Source: JANRJY01 sp033763735 (GTDB lineage: Bacteria > Bacteroidota > Bacteroidia > Cytophagales > UBA9547). Taken from it: a stretch of 30,802 bases of DNA. This document shows, piece by piece, positions 8,196 through 15,063 of the stretch (position 1 is the stretch's first letter; every line of letters begins with the position of its first letter). The position numbers were made by a program, and so were the translations under genes. The stretch is from positions 1 through 30,802 of the forward strand of contig JANRJY010000121.1 in assembly GCA_033763735.1 (NCBI GenBank), read 5' to 3'. Below the pieces are notes generated by a model. It ran no database searches. It was not told the DNA's origin and saw only the letters and a program-made list of their open reading frames with translations.

Positions 8196-9638
8196 TTATT
8201 TATAGGGAGAATAATAAACTTGTAGTTTAATATTATAGGGACTAGTTTTATTATTAAAAAATATCAGACGATTAAGACTCGAAAGCGATACAGAACCAAA
8301 TGGCAAGCTTAGTTCATTTTGAGCAAACACATATAAGCCATTATTTTGTTTTCTTCCATCAATTAATGCTTGTATGTAACTAGTTAACTCAAACTTGTAA
8401 TTTAAATTATTGGTTAAGTAATTGGGGCCTGTAAATGAAGATGTTTGCGTATTTCGGTTGTTGAAAATCCCATTTGAAGTTTCTGATTGTAATAATTGTA
8501 GAAAACCATTTGCATCTCTAGCAATTTGTCCATCTGAACCCAACTCATATGCCGACAGGTATGTTGGATGTGTAAAATTTGTGTTTTGGGTAATATCAGG
8601 TGATATTATTAAATAGGCTCTGTTAACAATGATTTTACTGGTTAAAGATTTTCTAAAAGCATCTATTGAAGGAAAATTAATTTTAGCTCCTACTCCTGTT
8701 GAAGCTTGAATAAAACATTGATCATTAATTGAATTTGAAGGGATTTCATCATAATTATTTGAGAGTTTATTTAGTTTGCTGGTACTTCTATCAACAGAAA
8801 TATTAGAGAATGTATAAGTTCGGTTTCGAGCTACAGGAATTCCAGTTATATTGTTAATATACAGGTTGTTATATGCATAATAATTGTGATAGTACAAGAG
8901 CAATGTTGGATAATTGATTCCAATAATTCCATTGTTATTTGGCAATGGTTTTAACGCAATTCCTTTAAACATTCCAGTAAAGTCAGTATTGTTTAAAAAT
9001 TTGGTTACGTTGTCAATAAATCGTTGACCCAATTCGTTGTCAACTCTTGCTCTAGCCAATAACTGATTAAATCCCAAATCATCTTTTGTATTAAATCCGG
9101 CATTAGGCACTCCTGCTATTGTAGAGCTTGGATTAGGGATAATTTTAAGAGTACACAATGGAATATTTGATGCACTTAAAAAATCTTTAGATGAATATGA
9201 TTTTACTTCAAAGTCTGAAGTAATTTCATATACACCTATTCGAATAGTATCAGTTTCACTTCCGTAAACATAACGGTTTATGCCATCTGCATTAACTTGA
9301 TATGATGTCTGAAGTACTATAGAATCCAAAACTGTATTCGGTCCAAATGAAGAAAAATTCGAAGTCGGCAAGATACGCATATATGCCTCCGAAGTTATTT
9401 TCCCAAAAATAGGATCATTATATTCTCCAACCAATTGCCTGTATCTGCCATTGGTAATAATGGAATCAAATAGCATAGTGCTGGTACTCAGCGTAAAAGT
9501 ATCAGTAAAAAAAGTGCTACTGACATCTTTTCTAGGAGTGATGCTGCCTGCAAGTTCATCATCGCCTCTCCGACATGCAATAAATAAAAGTAAACAATAA
9601 AGTATGCTTAAGCTGCTTTTACCCCGCCACAAGTTCAT
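8196..9638 (-). CDS. DUF4270 family lipoprotein
   Basis: This 480-residue protein has a lipoprotein signal: a basic N-terminus (MNLWRGK), a hydrophobic core and the lipobox LFIAC with C22, followed by RRGDDE. The mature part is rich in beta-strand, Asn, Thr and Tyr, including an early DTFTLSTSTMLFDSI segment typical of the Bacteroidota family DUF4270. The function is not established; an outer-membrane or periplasmic lipoprotein is inferred. Its ATG lies 20 nt inside the 3' end of the upstream GT5-like gene on the same strand, so the two are translationally coupled, a pairing seen in many Bacteroidota. Nothing appears broken. Confidence 0.85.
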   Translation of the reverse strand: MNLWRGKSSLSILYCLLLFIACRRGDDELAGSITPRKDVSSTFFTDTFTLSTSTMLFDSIITNGRYRQLVGEYNDPIFGKITSEAYMRILPTSNFSSFGPNTVLDSIVLQTSYQVNADGINRYVYGSETDTIRIGVYEITSDFEVKSYSSKDFLSASNIPLCTLKIIPNPSSTIAGVPNAGFNTKDDLGFNQLLARARVDNELGQRFIDNVTKFLNNTDFTGMFKGIALKPLPNNNGIIGINYPTLLLYYHNYYAYNNLYINNITGIPVARNRTYTFSNISVDRSTSKLNKLSNNYDEIPSNSINDQCFIQASTGVGAKINFPSIDAFRKSLTSKIIVNRAYLIISPDITQNTNFTHPTYLSAYELGSDGQIARDANGFLQLLQSETSNGIFNNRNTQTSSFTGPNYLTNNLNYKFELTSYIQALIDGRKQNNGLYVFAQNELSLPFGSVSLSSLNRLIFFNNKTSPYNIKLQVYYSPYK

Positions 9639-10446
9639 TTACGCCTGCCAATTCGTTGTAAAAGTTGTAGTAATACTCGTGGTTATCTTCAGCGGGCACG
9701 TATTCTATTGTTTTTTTAGAAGCGTAATCGTCAAATATTTTGTCATACATAGGACTGTAGTTCTCTTCAGCTTTGAATACATGATCCGCATATTCTATAC
9801 CGGTGCGAATAAATGCTTCATAATCATTGGTTTTCAAAAATTCCAGTGATTCTTCAGAAATGTCGTGCATTTTGGCTTTGTAGGCCAATTTGTCGAACTT
9901 ATGACTGAATGGAGTATCAAATACCGAAAATACTGAACGCGTATTTTTATAGATAGGTTCTTTTTTATAGTGTGTTTTTAGGTACATAGGAATTAAGCTC
10001 GACATCCAGTCATTCACATGAACGATATCGGGTGACCATCCAAGTTTTTTCACCGTTTCAAGTACGCCTTTGCAGAAAAACACGGCACGCTCGTCATTAT
10101 CTTCATGAAATTTATTGTCTTTGTCAACTGTTGTTGATTTGCGGTGAAAATAATCGTCATTGTCAATAAAGTACACTTGAAGTTTGGCACTTGGGATAGA
10201 AGCCACTTTAATTAAAAGTGGTCTTTCTTCATCTCCTACAGATATATTTATTCCTGATAGTCTTACTACTTCATGAAGACGATTTTTACGTTCGTTAATA
10301 CAACCAAACTTAGGCACTAATATTCTAATTTCCATGCCTCTATCTTGCATAGCCTCAGGTAGTTGCCTGACGTATTCAGATAAGTTTGTAGGGTCTAAGA
10401 AAGGTGTGATTTCGCTTGAAACATAGAGGATTCTTAACTTTGACAT
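9619..10446 (-). CDS. Short glycogen/starch synthase-like protein (GT5 N-terminal domain only)
   Basis: The 275 residues match only the N-terminal Rossmann domain of GT5 glycogen synthases: ILYVSSEITPF at the start, then RILVPKFG, VYFIDNDDYF, and PDIVHVNDWMSSLIP where the ADP-glucose synthase domain has its HxHDW block. The C-terminal donor-binding domain is absent. The KxGGL nucleotide-loop motif is replaced by DPTNLSEYV near residue 20. A complete glycogen synthase is about 470-500 residues, so this is unlikely to be a normal catalyst alone. Short versions paired with DUF4270 recur in Bacteroidota, so I read it as a real family rather than a fragment. The frame is intact and has a good promoter 50-80 bp upstream. 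Confidence 0.85.
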   Translation of the reverse strand: MSKLRILYVSSEITPFLDPTNLSEYVRQLPEAMQDRGMEIRILVPKFGCINERKNRLHEVVRLSGINISVGDEERPLLIKVASIPSAKLQVYFIDNDDYFHRKSTTVDKDNKFHEDNDERAVFFCKGVLETVKKLGWSPDIVHVNDWMSSLIPMYLKTHYKKEPIYKNTRSVFSVFDTPFSHKFDKLAYKAKMHDISEESLEFLKTNDYEAFIRTGIEYADHVFKAEENYSPMYDKIFDDYASKKTIEYVPAEDNHEYYYNFYNELAGVNELVAG

Positions 10447-10495
10447 CAGCTCTTAAAATTTAAATTACCACGCAATTTGCTTAAAAAATGGAGTA

Positions 10496-10527
10496 CAAAT
10501 ATACACAAACTTATCGAAAAAGCCAAA
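10496..10527 (-). promoter_or_regulatory. Bacteroidota-type promoter for the GT5-like/DUF4270 pair
   Basis: Read on the minus strand, a TATATTTG box (10496-10503; consensus TAnnTTTG) lies 20 nt downstream of a TTTG element (10524-10527). This matches the primary sigma factor promoter layout TTTG-N17-23-TAnnTTTG known from Bacteroides and Flavobacterium. The implied transcript start is near 10488, about 40 nt before the ATG at 10446. Confidence 0.6.
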
Positions 10528-10556
10528 AACATTAAAAAAATAAGGATGTGGAAAAT

Positions 10557-11354
10557 TTATTTCAACAATTCTTTGAGCTTTGCGTACTTAATTTGATATA
10601 GCTCCCCTTGTTTCCCACCTAGTTTTGCCCATTCTTCTTCAATATGCGATACCCGGTTATCCGATGCCGGGTGGGTACTCAAAAATTCCGGCACTTTTGC
10701 ATCTTTATTGCGTAATAAAACCTTTTTGAAAAATCCACCCACGGCTCTAGGGTCATAATCAGTATCATACATATATGCCACCGCTCGAGCATCTGCATCA
10801 GATTCATCACCTCTGCTAAAAGAAAGGCCTAAAAGTTCTTTGCCAATATTTACCAAAATTCCGGGATCGGCACCAATTGCAAGGGATATAATTACACTTA
10901 AACCATATTCGCTTACTAATCTTATTGTGGTGTGCCTCAGTTCGGCATGTGCTATTTCGTGTGCCATTACTCCGGCAAGTTCTGCTTCATTATCCAAAAA
11001 TTTGATAATTCCAGTGTACACATATATATAACCGCCTGCAACGCAAAAAGCATTCAATACACTATCTTCCTTTATAATTCTAAGTTCATAAGGGAATGCA
11101 TCTTTATATTTGATTGATTTGCTGTTAAGAAGCTTATTTTTAATATTATTGAGGTATTTATATGCCTCTTCATTGCCTTTTTCGGGTAGTATAGTTCCTC
11201 CCATAGCGGGCATTACTTCCATTTGATTCGAAAATTGTTTTCCAATCATTAAGTCAACATCTACCGGAACCAATTCGGTAAGTTTGTTGCATGATGATAT
11301 GGATATCAAAATGGGGAATATTAAAATAAGATAGTGTTTCACTTGAATTTTCAC
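10557..11354 (-). CDS. M48 family metalloprotease lipoprotein (BepA/LoiP-like)
   Basis: This 265-residue protein begins with a lipoprotein signal ending in the lipobox SISSC (C22). The zinc site is complete: HEIAH (H132, E133, H136) followed by the third ligand E184 in SRGDESDADARA, the M48 arrangement. A conserved STHPASDNRVSHIE block follows near residue 240. It is a predicted periplasmic or outer-membrane-anchored endopeptidase involved in envelope protein quality control, by analogy to LoiP and BepA; it lacks the TPR tail of BepA. It is transcribed away from cysE and toward the GT5-like gene, with 110 bp between. A precise substrate cannot be named. Confidence 0.9.
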   Translation of the reverse strand: MKIQVKHYLILIFPILISISSCNKLTELVPVDVDLMIGKQFSNQMEVMPAMGGTILPEKGNEEAYKYLNNIKNKLLNSKSIKYKDAFPYELRIIKEDSVLNAFCVAGGYIYVYTGIIKFLDNEAELAGVMAHEIAHAELRHTTIRLVSEYGLSVIISLAIGADPGILVNIGKELLGLSFSRGDESDADARAVAYMYDTDYDPRAVGGFFKKVLLRNKDAKVPEFLSTHPASDNRVSHIEEEWAKLGGKQGELYQIKYAKLKELLK

Positions 11355-11442
11355 AGAAATGATTTTGTTGTAAAATTATAAGTAAACCGCTTAATCATTA
11401 AAAAACTTTGAAAAAAAAGCCTGTTAGTACAGATAGGTTTTT

Positions 11443-11450
11443 TAATTTTG
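11443..11450 (+). promoter_or_regulatory. Promoter -7 box (TAATTTTG) for cysE
   Basis: TAATTTTG is a full match to the Bacteroidota TAnnTTTG -7 box, 22 nt before the cysE ATG. No correctly spaced upstream TTTG is visible (the nearest is over 30 nt away), so support is partial. Confidence 0.35.
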
Positions 11451-11472
11451 AATCAATTATTAACCAAAAATT

Positions 11473-12276
11473 ATGTTACCCAAACCATTTGTAGAGCTTA
11501 TTTTTAAGAAACATATTTCCACCGAAGTATATCCTGCAACTTCTTCTATATCCAGACTTATAACTAAAATAATACTTATACTTTTCCCGGAGCAGACTAA
11601 AAAGCATTATCAGGATATTAGTGAGTTGTTTACTGCATTTGAAATTATTGAAAAAGAATTGAGCATGATTTTACAATCCATGCAAGCGCATTTGCCAAAA
11701 GATGCTTCGGTTTTGTCTAAAGAATATATGCAAATGTTGCCCCACATTTATCATCTGCTTGATACAGATATAAAGTCGTTATTGGATGGAGATCCGGCTG
11801 CCAAAAATGAGTATGAAATTGTACGAACCTATCCAGGATTTTATGCTGTTGCATTTTACAGACTTGCTCATGGATTGTATGTGCTCAATATACCTTTACT
11901 TCCTAGGGTATTAACCGAATTTGCACACTCTAAAACAGGTATTGATATTCATCCCGGAGCAACTATTGGCGAAAATTTGTATATCGATCACGGAACGGGA
12001 ATCGTTATAGGTGAAACCTGTATTATTGGTAAAAATGTTAAAATATATCAAGGAGTAACCTTGGGTGCTTTAAGTGTTAGTAAAGATCTTGCTTCGAAAA
12101 AAAGACATCCCACTATTGAAGATAATGTGGTTATTTATTCCAATGCCACAATATTGGGCGGAGAAACAGTGATCGGGCACGATTCAGTAGTTGGAGGAAA
12201 TGTATGGCTTACACGAAGTATTGATCCTTACACAAAAATATATCATCAAGAACAGGTTAAAATTAGTGATAAGTAA
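11473..12276 (+). CDS. cysE: Serine O-acetyltransferase
   Basis: The 267-residue enzyme has the helical N-terminal domain of serine acetyltransferases followed by a left-handed beta-helix of hexapeptide repeats. The catalytic histidine region DIHPGATIG (H160), the DHGTGIVIGET motif (172-182) and IYQGVTLGAL (191-200) are as in CysE. It makes O-acetyl-L-serine from serine and acetyl-CoA, the first committed step of cysteine synthesis. The cysteine synthase gene follows 75 bp downstream on the same strand, which supplies the second step. The N-terminus is of the longer EpsC type. The C-terminal tail ends QEQVKISDK, without the canonical terminal Ile needed to dock into cysteine synthase, so complex formation is uncertain. 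Confidence 0.92.
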   Translation: MLPKPFVELIFKKHISTEVYPATSSISRLITKIILILFPEQTKKHYQDISELFTAFEIIEKELSMILQSMQAHLPKDASVLSKEYMQMLPHIYHLLDTDIKSLLDGDPAAKNEYEIVRTYPGFYAVAFYRLAHGLYVLNIPLLPRVLTEFAHSKTGIDIHPGATIGENLYIDHGTGIVIGETCIIGKNVKIYQGVTLGALSVSKDLASKKRHPTIEDNVVIYSNATILGGETVIGHDSVVGGNVWLTRSIDPYTKIYHQEQVKISDK

Positions 12277-12351
12277 TAAAAATAGTTATTAGTTATATTT
12301 TTTAGATATAAACTTTCAAAATTTAATACTTATCATTTAAAATTTCATTTT

Positions 12352-13236
12352 ATGGCTACATTAATTGACCTTGTTGGCAACACGCCTTTAGTTGAACTAA
12401 ATAAAATAAACCCTAATAAAAATGTAAAAATATTAGGCAAATTGGAAGGTAATAACCCTGGCGGAAGTGTAAAGGACAGAGCTGCTTATAATATGATTAA
12501 AAGCGCTTTGGATAGAGGCGACATAAAACAGGGTATAAAATTGATTGAGGCTACAAGTGGCAATACAGGTATAGCTCTGGCAATGATGGCTCGTTTGTTT
12601 GATTTGGAAATCGAGCTTGTAATGCCTGAAAACTCTACTCGTGAGCGAATACTTACTATGGAAGCTTTTGGGGCTAAAGTAACATTAACATCTGCAAAAG
12701 GTTCCATGGAAGAAGCCCGTGATTATGCGCTTAATCAGGTTTCAAAGGGCGGATATTTCATGCTTAACCAGTTTGATAACCCCGATAATTATTTGGCACA
12801 TTACAAAACCACCGGTCCTGAAATATGGAGAGATACGGAAGGTAAGATTACGCATTTTGTTTCGTCAATGGGTACAACGGGCACAATTATGGGCACATCA
12901 AAATTTTTGAAAGAGAAAAATTCGCAAATTCAAATTGTTGGCTGTCAACCAACTGAAGGATCTAAAATACCGGGAATCAGGAGATGGACGTTTGAATATT
13001 TGCCAAAAATATATGATGCCAAACGAGTGGATAGAATTATGGACATTAGTGAGGCAGATTCAAGATTAATGACCAATCAGCTTGCCAAAGTAGAAGGCGT
13101 ATTTGCGGGAATGAGTAGCGGTGGTGGAGTATCTGCAGCAATAAAAATAGCATCTGAAATAGAATCGGGGATAATCGTATGTATAATATGCGATCGTGGT
13201 GACCGTTACCTAAGTAGTGATTTGTTTGGAAAATAA
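12352..13236 (+). CDS. cysM: Cysteine synthase B (O-acetylserine sulfhydrylase)
   Basis: This 294-residue PLP enzyme carries the PLP lysine in GGSVKDRAA (K41), the substrate loop TSGNTG (68-73), the phosphate loop GTTGT (174-178) and the GSKIPGIRRW block (203-212) that resembles CysM more than CysK. It converts O-acetylserine and sulfide (possibly thiosulfate) to cysteine, using the product of cysE just upstream. Length is normal for CysM. Its stop is 3 bp from the stop of the convergent SDR gene, and no hairpin is visible between them. Confidence 0.93.
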   Translation: MATLIDLVGNTPLVELNKINPNKNVKILGKLEGNNPGGSVKDRAAYNMIKSALDRGDIKQGIKLIEATSGNTGIALAMMARLFDLEIELVMPENSTRERILTMEAFGAKVTLTSAKGSMEEARDYALNQVSKGGYFMLNQFDNPDNYLAHYKTTGPEIWRDTEGKITHFVSSMGTTGTIMGTSKFLKEKNSQIQIVGCQPTEGSKIPGIRRWTFEYLPKIYDAKRVDRIMDISEADSRLMTNQLAKVEGVFAGMSSGGGVSAAIKIASEIESGIIVCIICDRGDRYLSSDLFGK

Positions 13237-13239
13237 ATC

Positions 13240-13947
13240 CTAAACTCTTAAAGTACTTAAGCCACCATCCGCATGAATTACTTGACCAGTAATCCATTTG
13301 GATGCGTCAGAACTTAAAAAAAGTGCCAATTCAGCTATATCACTTGGATTTCCATATGCTTGCAATGGATGTCGCTTTGAAGCTGATGCTTTTTTTTCTT
13401 CTGTATTAAGTAGTTTTTCAGCTAGTGGGGTGTCCGTTAATGATAATGCAATACAATTTACCCTAATATGAGGTGCCAACTCTGCTGCCAATGAACGAGT
13501 TAATGTTTCTATAGCTCCTTTTGAAGCTGATATAGAGGTATGAAAAGCCATTCCTTGAGCTACTGCCACTGTACTAAATAGTACTATAGAAGCATTGGGG
13601 GTTGTTTTAAGCGTATTTATGTATTTCTGCAAAACTTTTACTGCTCCCAAAACATTTACCTTATAATCATTCAAGAAATCATCTTCTGTTAATCGGTTAA
13701 AAGGTTTTAAACTAATGGTACCTGGGCAGTAAAAAATGGATGAAACGGATTCAATTTCTGGTAATTGTCCATTATCTGAATTCAAAGCATTGAATTGAAA
13801 ATACTTATGATTTTTGAATGGCAGATTGTATTCAGAAACACTTTCTTTTGTTCCTGTGAAAATGAATTCTGCATTTTGTTTTTCAAGTTGGGCACAAATT
13901 TGGGCACCAATCCCAGAAGTACCTCCGATAATTATTGATTTCGACAT
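13240..13947 (-). CDS. SDR family protein lacking the catalytic tyrosine
   Basis: This 235-residue Rossmann protein has the SDR cofactor motif GGTSGIG (8-14), N98 in the VNVLG helix, the catalytic-type lysine K143 and a C-terminal GQVIHADGG block. The active-site YxxxK is changed: the residue four before K143 is isoleucine (I139 in TSISASKGA), and the serine position is SxT (S125-T126). NNAG is replaced by YCPG (73-76). I recall related bacterial SDRs with the same HxSIxxxKGA signature, so the loss looks family-wide rather than a local mutation. The substrate is unknown. It lies downstream of the small membrane ORFs on the same strand, and its ATG sits in the loop of a 9 bp inverted repeat. 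Confidence 0.85.
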   Translation of the reverse strand: MSKSIIIGGTSGIGAQICAQLEKQNAEFIFTGTKESVSEYNLPFKNHKYFQFNALNSDNGQLPEIESVSSIFYCPGTISLKPFNRLTEDDFLNDYKVNVLGAVKVLQKYINTLKTTPNASIVLFSTVAVAQGMAFHTSISASKGAIETLTRSLAAELAPHIRVNCIALSLTDTPLAEKLLNTEEKKASASKRHPLQAYGNPSDIAELALFLSSDASKWITGQVIHADGGLSTLRV

Positions 13948-13957
13948 GAATCAATAA
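13932..13957 (-). repeat. Inverted repeat enclosing the SDR start codon
   Basis: TTATTGATT (13932-13940) and its exact reverse complement AATCAATAA (13949-13957) flank an 8 nt loop that contains the start codon (13945-13947). In mRNA this could form a 9 bp A/U-rich hairpin over the initiation site. Part of the outer arm, ATCAATAACTA (13950-13960), recurs exactly at 14024-14034. Confidence 0.5.
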
Positions 13958-14050
13958 CTAAAATTTAGATGAGAATGTTATTTAAAACTATAATTACTCA
14001 ATTTACTTTAATTGTGTAAATGTATCAATAACTACATTTCTAAGAATTTA

Positions 14051-14158
14051 TTACCCTTTTTTTACAGATAATTCTCTTTTTTTAAGAAAATATAGAATTA
14101 AACTTGCAATAAGAATAATTGAAAAAGTAACCAATAAATTAAACTCTTTGTCTGACAT
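14051..14158 (-). CDS. Small membrane protein, 35 residues
   Basis: This short ORF starts with ATG (14156-14158) and ends with TAA (14051-14053). The peptide begins MSDKEFNLL, has one hydrophobic stretch of about 18 residues (residues 8-25) and a positive tail (FLKKRELSVKKG), the profile of a single-pass membrane protein with a cytoplasmic C-terminus. Its ATG is 1 nt after the stop of the preceding small ORF, so the two would be translationally coupled. No family is recognised. The length is near the noise level for AT-rich DNA, but the coupling and charge pattern support it. Confidence 0.5.
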   Translation of the reverse strand: MSDKEFNLLVTFSIILIASLILYFLKKRELSVKKG

Positions 14159-14159
14159 A

Positions 14160-14354
14160 TTAATCTTTTTCTAAGTATAATTGACCTGGTTTAAATAATA
14201 AAATGGAACTTACAAAACCTATTAATAAAATAATTATAGAATTAGTTTTATCTAAATCTATAATATTTGTTAAAACAGTTCCTGCAAATACTATTTTAGA
14301 TAAATCTAGATAATATTTTCCTGTTTCTTCCTTCTTTTTTGTATCGCGACAAAG
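14160..14354 (-). CDS. Small two-TM membrane protein frame with no canonical start codon
   Basis: An open frame of 64 codons ends with TAA at 14160-14162. It encodes a basic N-terminal segment (DTKKKEETGKYYLDLSK), two hydrophobic segments separated by a short IDLDKTNS turn, and a LYLEKD end. The GKYYLDLSK pattern resembles, from memory, small Bacteroidota membrane proteins of the DUF6722 type; this is unverified. There is no ATG, GTG or TTG in the whole frame after the upstream in-frame TAA at 14355-14357. Either it uses an unusual start or it is a start-lost pseudogene. A TAACTTTG promoter box covers its beginning. The coupled 35-residue ORF follows after 1 nt. Confidence 0.45.
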   Translation of the reverse strand, partial: LCRDTKKKEETGKYYLDLSKIVFAGTVLTNIIDLDKTNSIIILLIGFVSSILLFKPGQLYLEKD

Positions 14355-14357
14355 TTA
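14350..14357 (-). promoter_or_regulatory. Promoter -7 box (TAACTTTG) before the small membrane ORFs
   Basis: On the minus strand TAACTTTG matches TAnnTTTG fully. A transcript would start only a few nucleotides later, around the GATACA that begins the lysine-rich part of the small ORF. No upstream TTTG with normal spacing is present. Confidence 0.35.
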
Positions 14358-14397
14358 AAAATATTTAATATAAATTATTCAGCGTTTGGAAAATTAA

Positions 14398-15045
14398 CTA
14401 AACTATCTTATCAGACTCAATAATACTGGTTCCTTTTTTGTCAGAAAGCATTTGATTGATTAGGGCTTCCGCTACTTTGGTGCAATGAACGGGTTTGTAG
14501 CGTTTCCATTTACCAAAAAGCAAAGGTGTAACAACGACTGAGGCGGCCAAAGCCAGTTTTTCTCCTAAGCGAAATTCTTCACGGTCACCCAGTAAAAATG
14601 ATGGTCGTGCAATAACTAAGTGATCAAATCGAAATACCTTTAATTTTTCTTCAGTTTCGCCTTTCACTTTGCTGTAATATATTTTTGAATTTTTATCGGA
14701 GTCAATTGCTGAAACTAAGGCAAAGTTTTTCACGCCTTTACTTTGGCTATAACGAGCAAAATTCACCACATAAGTATAATCCACTTTGTAAAATGCCTCC
14801 TTGGATCCTGCTTTTTTCATAGTGGTTCCAAGGCAGCAATACGCATCGTCTATTTGTTTGTTGATACCAGCCTCGTATAGGGCATCATAATTCACTATTA
14901 TTTGTTCAAGTTTAGGATGGTCTAAACTCATTTCTTTTCTTACAAGTACGTATATTTTGGAGTAATTTTGGTTTTCAAGTAGTTTGTACATTAATTGTTT
15001 GCCAACTAGTCCGGATGCCCCGGCTATTATTGCAGATTTTCCCAT
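14398..15045 (-). CDS. NAD(P)-binding oxidoreductase, TIP30/HTATIP2-like atypical SDR
   Basis: The 215-residue product has a Rossmann nucleotide motif GASGLVG (9-15), the CLGTT strand (71-75), S112 in ALVSA, and a YxxxK pair Y124/K128 in YYSKVKGETE followed by a RPSFLLG block, the order found in TIP30/HTATIP2 and related bacterial atypical SDRs. The physiological substrate is unknown. I placed the start at the ATG at 15045 (MGKSAIIAG). The frame extends to 15084, but that adds a Cys-rich stretch with no Rossmann homology and overlaps the divergent RqcH gene. Only 18 bp then separate the two divergent start codons, which is very tight for two promoters. Confidence 0.82.
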   Translation of the reverse strand: MGKSAIIAGASGLVGKQLMYKLLENQNYSKIYVLVRKEMSLDHPKLEQIIVNYDALYEAGINKQIDDAYCCLGTTMKKAGSKEAFYKVDYTYVVNFARYSQSKGVKNFALVSAIDSDKNSKIYYSKVKGETEEKLKVFRFDHLVIARPSFLLGDREEFRLGEKLALAASVVVTPLLFGKWKRYKPVHCTKVAEALINQMLSDKKGTSIIESDKIV

Positions 15046-15063
15046 ATTTTTATTCACTGATTT

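Noticed and set aside
11407..11446. A-rich/T-rich arms around GCCTGTTAGTACAGATAGG as a terminator
   Set aside because: Pairing needs a bulge and leaves only four consecutive core pairs (CTGT/ACAG); the T-run more likely belongs to the cysE promoter region.
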